Shown piece by piece: positions 1 to 9,069 of a stretch of DNA of 64,000 nucleotides (positions are counted from its first letter, which is position 1; each line of letters opens with the position of its first letter). Source of the DNA: Aphelocoma coerulescens (lineage: Eukaryota > Chordata > Aves > Passeriformes > Corvidae). Location: assembly GCF_041296385.1 (NCBI RefSeq), contig NW_027183949.1:2681417-2745416 (forward strand), in the 5' to 3' direction. Position numbers and translations under genes: made by a program. The notes under the pieces were generated by a model. It did no database searches and was not told where the DNA came from. It saw only the letters and a list, made by a program, of their open reading frames with translations.

Positions 1-8
1 AGCTGCTG

Positions 9-24
9 GGACACAGGTGTGTCC
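9..24. other. 16 bp inverted repeat GGACACA-GG-TGTGTCC
   Basis: A perfect 7 bp inverted repeat with a 2 bp spacer, present in each unit (next copy 2277-2292). It contains an E-box CAGGTG core and two AGGTGTG-like T-box half-site fragments, and its centre CAG|GTGTGT also resembles a splice donor. It lies about 60 bp after the GC box of the preceding unit. Confidence 0.5.
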
Positions 25-137
25 TGATGCCACCGTCTACTCCTTTGAGAAGGGGAGGACAGAGTGCATCAGGGAGTTTGGTGTGGCTTACATGCGGCAA
101 GGAGAAGGTGCAGCCCCAAACTGGCTTTCACTTCTAG

Positions 138-356
138 AACCTTTTGCTATTGCGGGAGCAGCTGCTGGAGCTTTTCAACCGAGCTGCAAGAGTGAAAAGT
201 GTGATGGCATGTCTATCTGAGAAGGAAGGTTCGGTGCCGCAGCCTGTTGTGCACAATTTATATGCTGATAAGAGAAGGGGGTGCTTTTGGAACGTTTTCC
301 TTCCTGACACTTCTGTCTCTGTGAGCTTTAGCTGCTTGGACTCAGGGATACCGAAG
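138..356 (+). other. Possible exon-like open stretch between splice-like sites (unit 1 example)
   Basis: A pyrimidine-rich tract ending CTTTCACTTCTAG at 137 looks like a 3' splice site, and AAG|GTATGT at 354-362 looks like a 5' splice site. The 219 bp between them are open in one frame (73 codons, whole number), which continues to a stop near 524. The predicted peptide resembles no family I recognise and the frame has no ATG near its start. I list it as a candidate non-coding or coding exon, not as a gene. Confidence 0.2.
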
Positions 357-540
357 GTATGTGAAAGTGACTGGGATGCGAGAATCATGTTGCACAGGGA
401 ACAGGGAAGGTCAGCAAATGTTTCCTGTCCTGGCACATCTCTCAGTCTGAACTGCAGCTGCAGATGCTTCACTTCCGCCAAGGACTCTGCCACCTTGAGA
501 GAAGGATGCGCTCTATGGAGTTGAGAAAGAAAGTGCGTCT

Positions 541-700
541 CACTAGCTTCTTTCCTCTACTTCATAGACAGCAAAGGGGCTATGAAAGGCAGCACTGGCT
601 TTTTGTTCTAGGACTTCTTCTTTACAAGCAGCTGCTGGATGTTTGGAAGGGGGTTTGGGATATGCAAAAATGAGAGGCTAAGATGGTAAGAGGGTAAGAT
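541..700 (+). other. Cluster of splice-like signals (unit 1 example)
   Basis: Two acceptor-like sites, CTTTCCTCTACTTCATAG ending at 567 and CTTTTTGTTCTAG ending at 611, are followed by two donor-like sites, ATG|GTAAGA at 686 and AGG|GTAAGA at 694. In units 14, 17 and 22 a T-to-A change at unit position 556 interrupts the first pyrimidine tract. A further acceptor-like site, CTCTCCCGGCTTCCACAG, ends at 2027, upstream of AATAAA. All are inferred from consensus only. Confidence 0.25.
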
Positions 701-1388
701 GGAAGTCATCTGGCAAAAGCAGAGCTCACAAAAGGGCCAGCTGAGAAAGCTCTTGCTGCCTACAACTTCAACTGCACCCCTCAAAGCAGCAGCACACACG
801 CTGCTCTCGGCACTTTCCTTCTCAGCTCTACGCACCATCCTAAGCCTTGCCTCTCCCACACTCAGGATCCAAAGACAACGGCACCAGGGACTGCTCACAC
901 ACTAAAGGCACCAGGACAAAAGGCTCACCAGCTTGGCCGTTGCATTCCCGCTGACAGCTCCACAGCTTGAACCCAGAGAACTGCCTGCTGCCAACAGCCT
1001 TTCCAATCACTCTGAGCACCTCATGACAAGGAGTGTGGGGAATGAATCTCCAGCAGCCTCCTGCCCCAGGCTGTCCCCCGGGAGCAGCCCTGCTCCAGGC
1101 CGTGACTGCCACCTGCACAGCCAAAGGACCCAGAGCCGGTGTTACACACCACGGCTGTGCCTGGCACAGAGACACCAGTGGCCACACAAGTGGCCATGGC
1201 ACTGTCCACACACAGTCCCTGCTGCTGCTCCCCCAGCCGCTGGCACCAACTCCCAGCCACCCACTCCTAAAGCCACGGGGCCCACTGGGACACTGCGGGG
1301 GCTCGTGGAAGCCAGCGGCCATTGTGACACAGCGGGGCTGCACAGAGCCCACGGTGCTTTGTGACCCGTGGCTCCCAGGAGAGCCTTT
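701..1388 (+). other. Unique GC-rich part of the unit without a supported gene (unit 1 example)
   Basis: This stretch holds a BamHI site at 865, the G/T marker at 939, CCCGGG at 1077-1082 and the hairpin at 1179-1196. Frames open on both strands are mostly started by GTG or TTG and overlap each other, with no recognisable domain. I see no further feature. Confidence 0.6.
1179..1196. other. Hairpin TGGCCAC-ACAA-GTGGCCA
   Basis: A 7 bp perfect stem with an ACAA tetraloop, extendable by a G-U pair if transcribed. Present in every complete unit. No known RNA family is recognised. Confidence 0.45.
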
Positions 1389-1455
1389 GTGATGCTGGGG
1401 AACTACAAGGAAGCCTGGCTCCTCTGTGACACCACCACAGAAGCTCAGGGGAGCC
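1389..1455 (+). repeat. Degenerate minisatellite copy upstream of the block (unit 1 example)
   Basis: This stretch keeps the order of the 75 bp motif (GTGATGCT, GGAAC, CTCCTCTGTGACACCA, CAGAAGCTC, GGAGCCCTGGA) with many substitutions and an extra CCA triplet. It is a decayed edge copy next to the homogenised block. The same sequence stands at the same place in all complete units. Confidence 0.8.
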
Positions 1456-1830
1456 CTGGAGACCGTGCTGATGCTATTGAACCTGATGCAACCCTGCCTC
1501 CTCTGTGACACCACAGAAGCTCTTGGAGCCCTGGAGACCGTGGTGATGCTATGGAACCTGATGCAACCCTGCCTCCTCTGTGACACCACAGAACCTCTGG
1601 GAGCCCTGGAGACCGTGCTGATGCTATGGAACCTGATGCAACCCTGCCTCCACTGTGACACCACAGAACCTCTGGGAGCCCTGGAGACTGTGGTGATGCT
1701 ATGGAACCTGATGCAACCCTGCCTCCACTGTGACACCACAGAACCTCTGGGAGCCCTGGAGACCGTGCTGATGCTATGGAACCTGATGCAACCCTGCCTC
1801 CACTGTGACACCACAGAAGCTCGGGGAGCT
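1456..1830 (+). repeat. 75 bp minisatellite, 5 copies (unit 1)
   Basis: Each copy is 75 bp and reads CTGGAGACCG.. to ..CTCTGGGAGCC with few changes. The first copy has GCTATTG, later ones GCTATGG. The first two copies have CTCCTCTGTGACACC, the last three CTCCACTGTGACACC. Because 75 is divisible by three, open frames pass through it on both strands. Confidence 0.97.
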
Positions 1831-1930
1831 CTGCAGACCGTGGGGATGCTGGCGAAGCTGACGGAACCCTGGGCACCACAGTGACGCTATGGAACCTGGT
1901 GGAACCGAGGGGCCACAGTGACACTGTGGG
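1831..1930 (+). repeat. Degenerate minisatellite copies downstream of the block (unit 1 example)
   Basis: After the fifth copy, motif fragments continue in decayed form (GACCGTGG, GATGCTGG, CACCACAGTGACGC, TATGGAACCTGG, CCACAGTGACAC). The gradient from near-identical centre to decayed edges is usual for minisatellites that turn over by internal exchange. Confidence 0.75.
1913..1929. other. 17 bp palindrome CCACAGTG-A-CACTGTGG
   Basis: Perfect 8 bp arms around one base, flanked by GG on the left and GGCC on the right, so the arms extend with a small bulge. It sits at the end of the degenerate minisatellite tail in all complete units. It may be a protein-binding palindrome or a hairpin (7 bp stem, GAC loop), or it may have arisen by chance from GTGACAC-rich motif copies. 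Confidence 0.45.
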
Positions 1931-2161
1931 GCCTTTTGGAAGCAACAGGACCCTGGTGGGAAGCCACGGGATGATTAATCCTGCACGAACCTGCTCCAGG
2001 TGGGCTCCTCTCTCCCGGCTTCCACAGGTGCTGCTAGGATCCCACTCCGGCACTGGCTTGGCACGGGCTCACGGCTTCCTTTGGCAATGGCTCTGCTCCA
2101 GGATGGCATGCTGCAGAGAATGCAGGTAGATTTTGTGCTCACTCCTGGCATGCAGCTGGAC
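1931..2161 (+). other. Unique segment before the poly(A) signal (unit 1 example)
   Basis: Contains GATTAATC at 1973-1980, an 8 bp palindrome that includes the TAATCC core bound by OTX/CRX-type homeodomains, then the acceptor-like CTTCCACAG ending at 2027 and a BamHI site at 2037. No coding region is supported. It could be the last exon of a transcript ending at AATAAA. Confidence 0.4.
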
Positions 2162-2167
2162 AATAAA
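2162..2167 (+). terminator. Polyadenylation signal AATAAA (one per unit)
   Basis: A canonical AATAAA on the plus strand. Copies start at 2162, 4429, 6697, 8963, 11230, 13498, 15766, 18034, 20302, 22644, 24912, 27180, 29447, 31715, 33908, 36101, 38369, 40637, 42905, 45173, 47366, 49634, 51902, 54170, 56438, 58706, 60974 and 63242. It is followed by a C-run and a modestly T/G-bearing stretch (TATGTCCGGCTCTGG) that could serve as a weak downstream element. I found no second AATAAA in the unit and no TTTATT for the opposite strand. Function is inferred from the motif only. Confidence 0.5.
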
Positions 2168-2207
2168 GCCTGATCCAGCCCCCCCTCAGCATATGTCCGG
2201 CTCTGGC

Positions 2208-2220
2208 ATTGGGGCGGGGC
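2208..2220 (+). promoter_or_regulatory. Inverted CCAAT box overlapping a GC box (one per unit)
   Basis: ATTGG (inverted CCAAT, the NF-Y core) runs directly into GGGGCGGGGC (an Sp/KLF-type GC box). It sits 49 bp after the start of AATAAA in each unit. No TATA box lies close downstream. A TATA-less, GC-box-driven start would read into the next unit. The sequence shows the motifs; promoter activity is inference. Confidence 0.4.
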
Positions 2221-2268
2221 AACTTTGGGAGCAGCCCCAGCCCTGCTCCTGCTCCCGGCTGGGCACCC

Positions 2269-4535
2269 AGCTGCTGGGACACAGGTGTGTCCTGATGCCA
2301 CCGTCTACTCCTTTGAGAAGGGGAGGACAGAGTGCATCAGGGAGTTTGGTGTGGCTTACATGCGGCAAGGAGAAGGTGCAGCCCCAAACTGGCTTTCACT
2401 TCTAGAACCTTTTGCTATTGCGGGAGCAGCTGCTGGAGCTTTTCAACCGAGCTGCAAGAGTGAAAAGTGTGATGGCATGTCTATCTGAGAAGGAAGGTTC
2501 GGTGCCGCAGCCTGTTGTGCACAATTTATATGCTGATAAGAGAAGGGGGTGCTTTTGGAACGTTTTCCTTCCTGACACTTCTGTCTCTGTGAGCTTTAGC
2601 TGCTTGGACTCAGGGATACCGAAGGTATGTGAAAGTGACTGGGATGCGAGAATCATGTTGCACAGGGAACAGGGAAGGTCAGCAAATGTTTCCTGTCCTG
2701 GCACATCTCTCAGTCTGAACTGCAGCTGCAGATGCTTCACTTCCGCCAAGGACTCTGCCACCTTGAGAGAAGGATGCGCTCTATGGAGTTGAGAAAGAAA
2801 GTGCGTCTCACTAGCTTCTTTCCTCTACTTCATAGACAGCAAAGGGGCTATGAAAGGCAGCACTGGCTTTTTGTTCTAGGACTTCTTCTTTACAAGCAGC
2901 TGCTGGATGTTTGGAAGGGGGTTTGGGATATGCAAAAATGAGAGGCTAAGATGGTAAGAGGGTAAGATGGAAGTCATCTGGCAAAAGCAGAGCTCACAAA
3001 AGGGCCAGCTGAGAAAGCTCTTGCTGCCTACAACTTCAACTGCACCCCTCAAAGCAGCAGCACACACGCTGCTCTCGGCACTTTCCTTCTCAGCTCTACG
3101 CACCATCCTAAGCCTTGCCTCTCCCACACTCAGGATCCAAAGACAACGGCACCAGGGACTGCTCACACACTAAAGGCACCAGGACAAAAGGCTCACCAGC
3201 TTGGCCTTTGCATTCCCGCTGACAGCTCCACAGCTTGAACCCAGAGAACTGCCTGCTGCCAACAGCCTTTCCAATCACTCTGAGCACCTCATGACAAGGA
3301 GTGTGGGGAATGAATCTCCAGCAGCCTCCTGCCCCAGGCTGTCCCCCGGGAGCAGCCCTGCTCCAGGCCGTGACTGCCACCTGCACAGCCAAAGGACCCA
3401 GAGCCGGTGTTACACACCACGGCTGTGCCTGGCACAGAGACACCAGTGGCCACACAAGTGGCCATGGCACTGTCCACACACAGTCCCTGCTGCTGCTCCC
3501 CCAGCCGCTGGCACCAACTCCCAGCCACCCACTCCTAAAGCCACGGGGCCCACTGGGACACTGCGGGGGCTCGTGGAAGCCAGCGGCCATTGTGACACAG
3601 CGGGGCTGCACAGAGCCCACGGTGCTTTGTGACCCGTGGCTCCCAGGAGAGCCTTTGTGATGCTGGGGAACTACAAGGAAGCCTGGCTCCTCTGTGACAC
3701 CACCACAGAAGCTCAGGGGAGCCCTGGAGACCGTGCTGATGCTATTGAACCTGATGCAACCCTGCCTCCTCTGTGACACCACAGAACCTCTGGGAGCCCT
3801 GGAGACCGTGCTGATGCTATGGAACCTGATGCAACCCTGCCTCCTCTGTGACACCACAGAACCTCTGGGAGCCCTGGAGACCGTGCTGATGCTATGGAAC
3901 CTGATGCAACCCTGCCTCCACTGTGACACCACAGAACCTCTGGGAGCCCTGGAGACTGTGGTGATGCTATGGAACCTGATGCAACCCTGCCTCCACTGTG
4001 ACACCACAGAACCTCTGGGAGCCCTGGAGACCGTGCTGATGCTATGGAACCTGATGCAACCCTGCCTCCACTGTGACACCACAGAAGCTCGGGGAGCTCT
4101 GCAGACCGTGGGATGCTGGCGAAGCTGACGGAACCCTGGGCACCACAGTGACGCTATGGAACCTGGTGGAACCGAGGGGCCACAGTGACACTGTGGGGCC
4201 TTTTGGAAGCAACAGGACCCTGGTGGGAAGCCACGGGATGATTAATCCTGCACGAACCTGCTCCAGGTGGGCTCCTCTCTCCCGGCTTCCACAGGTGCTG
4301 CTAGGATCCCACTCCGGCACTGGCTTGGCACGGGCTCACGGCTTCCTTTGGCAATGGCTCTGCTCCAGGATGGCATGCTGCAGAGAATGCAGGTAGATTT
4401 TGTGCTCACTCCTGGCATGCAGCTGGACAATAAAGCCTGATCCAGCCCCCCCTCAGCATATGTCCGGCTCTGGCATTGGGGCGGGGCAACTTTGGGAGCA
4501 GCCCCAGCCCTGCTCCTGCTCCCGGCTGGGCACCC
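2269..4535 (+). repeat. Macrosatellite unit 2 (2,267 bp)
   Basis: Haplotype P-L-P with T at unit position 939 and five minisatellite copies. One G is missing from the G-run just after the minisatellite (near 4110, CCGTGGGATG instead of CCGTGGGGATG), which accounts for the 2,267 bp length. Units 5 and 10 share this deletion. Unit 2 matches unit 5 in every marker I scored. Confidence 0.98.
3724..4098 (+). repeat. 75 bp minisatellite, 5 copies (unit 2)
   Basis: Five copies, junction types P, P, P, P. The one-G deletion follows directly downstream. Confidence 0.97.
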
Positions 4536-6803
4536 AGCTGCTGGGACACAGGTGTGTCCTGATGCCACCGTCTACTCCTTTGAGAAGGGGAGGACAGAGT
4601 GCATCAGGGAGTTTGGTGTGGCTTACATGCGGCAAGGAGAAGGTGCAGCCCCAAACTGGCTTTCACTTCTAGAACCTTTTGCTATTGCGGGAGCAGCTGC
4701 TGGAGCTTTTCAACCGAGCTGCAAGAGTGAAAAGTGTGATGGCATGTCTATCTGAGAAGGAAGGTTCGGTGCCGCAGCCTGTTGTGCACAATTTATATGC
4801 TGATAAGAGAAGGGGGTGCTTTTGGAACGTTTTCCTTCCTGACACTTCTGTCTCTGTGAGCTTTAGCTGCTTGGACTCAGGGATACCGAAGGTATGTGAA
4901 AGTGACTGGGATGCGAGAATCATGTTGCACAGGGAACAGGGAAGGTCAGCAAATGTTTCCTGTCCTGGCACATCTCTCAGTCTGAACTGCAGCTGCAGAT
5001 GCTTCACTTCCGCCAAGGACTCTGCCACCTTGAGAGAAGGATGCGCTCTATGGAGTTGAGAAAGAAAGTGCGTCTCACTAGCTTCTTTCCTCTACTTCAT
5101 AGACAGCAAAGGGGCTATGAAAGGCAGCACTGGCTTTTTGTTCTAGGACTTCTTCTTTACAAGCAGCTGCTGGATGTTTGGAAGGGGGTTTGGGATATGC
5201 AAAAATGAGAGGCTAAGATGGTAAGAGGGTAAGATGGAAGTCATCTGGCAAAAGCAGAGCTCACAAAAGGGCCAGCTGAGAAAGCTCTTGCTGCCTACAA
5301 CTTCAACTGCACCCCTCAAAGCAGCAGCACACACGCTGCTCTCGGCACTTTCCTTCTCAGCTCTACGCACCATCCTAAGCCTTGCCTCTCCCACACTCAG
5401 GATCCAAAGACAACGGCACCAGGGACTGCTCACACACTAAAGGCACCAGGACAAAAGGCTCACCAGCTTGGCCTTTGCATTCCCGCTGACAGCTCCACAG
5501 CTTGAACCCAGAGAACTGCCTGCTGCCAACAGCCTTTCCAATCACTCTGAGCACCTCATGACAAGGAGTGTGGGGAATGAATCTCCAGCAGCCTCCTGCC
5601 CCAGGCTGTCCCCCGGGAGCAGCCCTGCTCCAGGCCGTGACTGCCACCTGCACAGCCAAAGGACCCAGAGCCGGTGTTACACACCACGGCTGTGCCTGGC
5701 ACAGAGACACCAGTGGCCACACAAGTGGCCATGGCACTGTCCACACACAGTCCCTGCTGCTGCTCCCCCAGCCGCTGGCACCAACTCCCAGCCACCCACT
5801 CCTAAAGCCACGGGGCCCACTGGGACACTGCGGGGGCTCGTGGAAGCCAGCGGCCATTGTGACACAGCGGGGCTGCACAGAGCCCACGGTGCTTTGTGAC
5901 CCGTGGCTCCTAGGAGAGCCTTTGTGATGCTGGGGAACTACAAGGAAGCCTGGCTCCTCTGTGACACCACCACAGAAGCTCAGGGGAGCCCTGGAGACCG
6001 TGCTGATGCTATTGAACCTGATGCAACCCTGCCTCCTCTGTGACACCACAGAAGCTCTTGGAGCCCTGGAGACCGTGCTGATGCTATGGAACCTGATGCA
6101 ACCCTGCCTCCTCTGTGACACCACAGAACCTCTGGGAGCCCTGGAGACCGTGCTGATGCTATGGAACCTGATGCAACCCTGCCTCCACTGTGACACCACA
6201 GAAGCTCAGGGAGCCCTGGAGACTGTGGTGATGCTATGGAACCTGATGCAACCCTGCCTCCACTGTGACACCACAGAACCTCTGGGAGCCCTGGAGACCG
6301 TGCTGATGCTATGGAACCTGATGCAACCCTGCCTCCACTGTGACACCACAGAAGCTCGGGGAGCTCTGCAGACCGTGGGGATGCTGGCGGAGCTGACGGA
6401 ACCCTGGGCACCACAGTGACGCTATGGAACCTGGTGGAACCGAGGGGCCACAGTGACACTGTGGGGCCTTTTGGAAGCAACAGGACCCTGGTGGGAAGCC
6501 ACGGGATGATTAATCCTGCACGAACCTGCTCCAGGTGGGCTCCTCTCTCCCGGCTTCCACAGGTGCTGCTAGGATCCCACTCCGGCACTGGCTTGGCACG
6601 GGCTCACGGCTTCCTTTGGCAATGGCTCTGCTCCAGGATGGCATGCTGCAGAGAATGCAGGTAGATTTTGTGCTCACTCCTGGCATGCAGCTGGACAATA
6701 AAGCCTGATCCAGCCCCCCCTCAGCATATGTCCGGCTCTGGCATTGGGGCGGGGCAACTTTGGGAGCAGCCCCAGCCCTGCTCCTGCTCCCGGCTGGGCA
6801 CCC
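4536..6803 (+). repeat. Macrosatellite unit 3 (2,268 bp)
   Basis: Haplotype A-L-Q-E with T at unit position 939. It carries CTCCTAGG at 5908-5915 where most units have CTCCCAGG, a change shared only with units 6 and 11. It matches unit 6 in every scored marker, 6,801 bp downstream. Confidence 0.98.
5991..6365 (+). repeat. 75 bp minisatellite, 5 copies (unit 3)
   Basis: Five copies; first junction A, junction before the penultimate copy Q, tail E. Confidence 0.97.
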
Positions 6804-9069
6804 AGCTGCTGGGACACAGGTGTGTCCTGATGCCACCGTCTACTCCTTTGAGAAGGGGAGGACAGAGTGCATCAGGGAGTTTGGTGTGGCTTACATGCGG
6901 CAAGGAGAAGGTGCAGCCCCAAACTGGCTTTCACTTCTAGAACCTTTTGCTATTGCGGGAGCAGCTGCTGGAGCTTTTCAACCGAGCTGCAAGAGTGAAA
7001 AGTGTGATGGCATGTCTATCTGAGAAGGAAGGTTCGGTGCCGCAGCCTGTTGTGCACAATTTATATGCTGATAAGAGAAGGGGGTGCTTTTGGAACGTTT
7101 TCCTTCCTGACACTTCTGTCTCTGTGAGCTTTAGCTGCTTGGACTCAGGGATACCGAAGGTATGTGAAAGTGACTGGGATGCGAGAATCATGTTGCACAG
7201 GGAACAGGGAAGGTCAGCAAATGTTTCCTGTCCTGGCACATCTCTCAGTCTGAACTGCAGCTGCAGATGCTTCACTTCCGCCAAGGACTCTGCCACCTTG
7301 AGAGAAGGATGCGCTCTATGGAGTTGAGAAAGAAAGTGCGTCTCACTAGCTTCTTTCCTCTACTTCATAGACAGCAAAGGGGCTATGAAAGGCAGCACTG
7401 GCTTTTTGTTCTAGGACTTCTTCTTTACAAGCAGCTGCTGGATGTTTGGAAGGGGGTTTGGGATATGCAAAAATGAGAGGCTAAGATGGTAAGAGGGTAA
7501 GATGGAAGTCATCTGGCAAAAGCAGAGCTCACAAAAGGGCCAGCTGAGAAAGCTCTTGCTGCCTACAACTTCAACTGCACCCCTCAAAGCAGCAGCACAC
7601 ACGCTGCTCTCGGCACTTTCCTTCTCAGCTCTACGCACCATCCTAAGCCTTGCCTCTCCCACACTCAGGATCCAAAGACAACGGCACCAGGGACTGCTCA
7701 CACACTAAAGGCACCAGGACAAAAGGCTCACCAGCTTGGCCTTTGCATTCCCGCTGACAGCTCCACAGCTTGAACCCAGAGAACTGCCTGCTGCCAACAG
7801 CCTTTCCAATCACTCTGAGCACCTCATGACAAGGAGTGTGGGGAATGAATCTCCAGCAGCCTCCTGCCCCAGGCTGTCCCCCGGGAGCAGCCCTGCTCCA
7901 GGCCGTGACTGCCACCTGCACAGCCAAAGGACCCAGAGCCGGTGTTACACACCACGGCTGTGCCTGGCACAGACACCAGTGGCCACACAAGTGGCCATGG
8001 CACTGTCCACACACAGTCCCTGCTGCTGCTCCCCCAGCCGCTGGCACCAACTCCCAGCCACCCACTCCTAAAGCCACGGGGCCCACTGGGACACTGCGGG
8101 GGCTCGTGGAAGCCAGCGGCCATTGTGACACAGCGGGGCTGCACAGAGCCCACGGTGCTTTGTGACCCGTGGCTCCCAGGAGAGCCTTTGTGATGCTGGG
8201 GAACTACAAGGAAGCCTGGCTCCTCTGTGACACCACCACAGAAGCTCAGGGGAGCCCTGGAGACCGTGCTGATGCTATTGAACCTGATGCAACCCTGCCT
8301 CCTCTGTGACACCACAGAACCTCTGGGAGCCCTGGAGACCGTGCTGATGCTATGGAACCTGATGCAACCCTGCCTCCTCTGTGACACCACAGAACCTCTG
8401 GGAGCCCTGGAGACCGTGCTGATGCTATGGAACCTGATGCAACCCTGCCTCCACTGTGACACCACAGAACCTCTGGGAGCCCTGGAGACTGTGGTGATGC
8501 TATGGAACCTGATGCAACCCTGCCTCCACTGTGACACCACAGAACCTCTGGGAGCCCTGGAGACCGTGCTGATGCTATGGAACCTGATGCAACCCTGCCT
8601 CCACTGTGACACCACAGAAGCTCGGGGAGCTCTGCAGACCGTGGGGATGCTGGCGAAGCTGACGGAACCCTGGGCACCACAGTGACGCTATGGAACCTGG
8701 TGGAACCGAGGGGCCACAGTGACACTGTGGGGCCTTTTGGAAGCAACAGGACCCTGGTGGGAAGCCACGGGATGATTAATCCTGCACGAACCTGCTCCAG
8801 GTGGGCTCCTCTCTCCCGGCTTCCACAGGTGCTGCTAGGATCCCACTCCGGCACTGGCTTGGCACGGGCTCACGGCTTCCTTTGGCAATGGCTCTGCTCC
8901 AGGATGGCATGCTGCAGAGAATGCAGGTAGATTTTGTGCTCACTCCTGGCATGCAGCTGGACAATAAAGCCTGATCCAGCCCCCCCTCAGCATATGTCCG
9001 GCTCTGGCATTGGGGCGGGGCAACTTTGGGAGCAGCCCCAGCCCTGCTCCTGCTCCCGGCTGGGCACCC
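6804..9069 (+). repeat. Macrosatellite unit 4 (2,266 bp)
   Basis: Haplotype P-L-P-K with T at unit position 939. A private 2 bp deletion near 7971 turns GGCACAGAGACACC into GGCACAGACACC. Every long open frame crossing this point changes course here without any compensating change, which argues that these frames are not under coding constraint. Confidence 0.98.
8257..8631 (+). repeat. 75 bp minisatellite, 5 copies (unit 4)
   Basis: Five copies; all inner junctions P, tail K. Confidence 0.97.

Larger units (their letters stand above)
1..2268 (+). repeat. Macrosatellite unit 1 (2,268 bp, reference unit)
   Basis: Used as the reference for unit coordinates. Haplotype A-V-P-K with G at unit position 939 (GGCCGTTG) and five 75 bp minisatellite copies at 1456-1830. 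AATAAA lies at 2162-2167 and the ATTGG/GC-box pair at 2208-2220. BamHI sites (GGATCC) fall at 865 and 2037, so this unit would be cut into about 1.10 and 1.17 kb pieces. Confidence 0.98.

Noticed and set aside
144..524. 126-codon plus-strand frame conserved in nearly all units
   Set aside because: Starts with TTG, has no recognised family, and conservation among units reflects homogenisation rather than selection. Kept only as a possible exon-like stretch.
464..673. 69-codon frame starting with ATG
   Set aside because: A true ATG, but it is short, crosses two acceptor-like sites, matches nothing I recognise and is not distinguishable from chance.
1171..1200. CTCF site near the hairpin, as in DXZ4
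   Set aside because: CCAGTGGCCAC resembles only part of the CTCF core; the usual AGGGGGC-type part is missing.
840..1814. 324-codon minus-strand frame with 25-residue repeats
   Set aside because: Starts with GTG, arises from the 75 bp period, overlaps other open frames on both strands, and is altered or cut in several units. No domain recognised.
1456..1830. CRISPR array
   Set aside because: The 75 bp copies are contiguous with no unique spacers, and the context is eukaryotic.
2208..2240. G-quadruplex at the GC box
   Set aside because: Only three G-runs lie close together (GGGG, GGGG, GGG); a fourth is too distant for a standard motif.
2225..2488. 87-codon frame that looks like it begins with a signal peptide
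   Set aside because: The start codon is TTG, the hydrophobic start is short, and no family is recognised.
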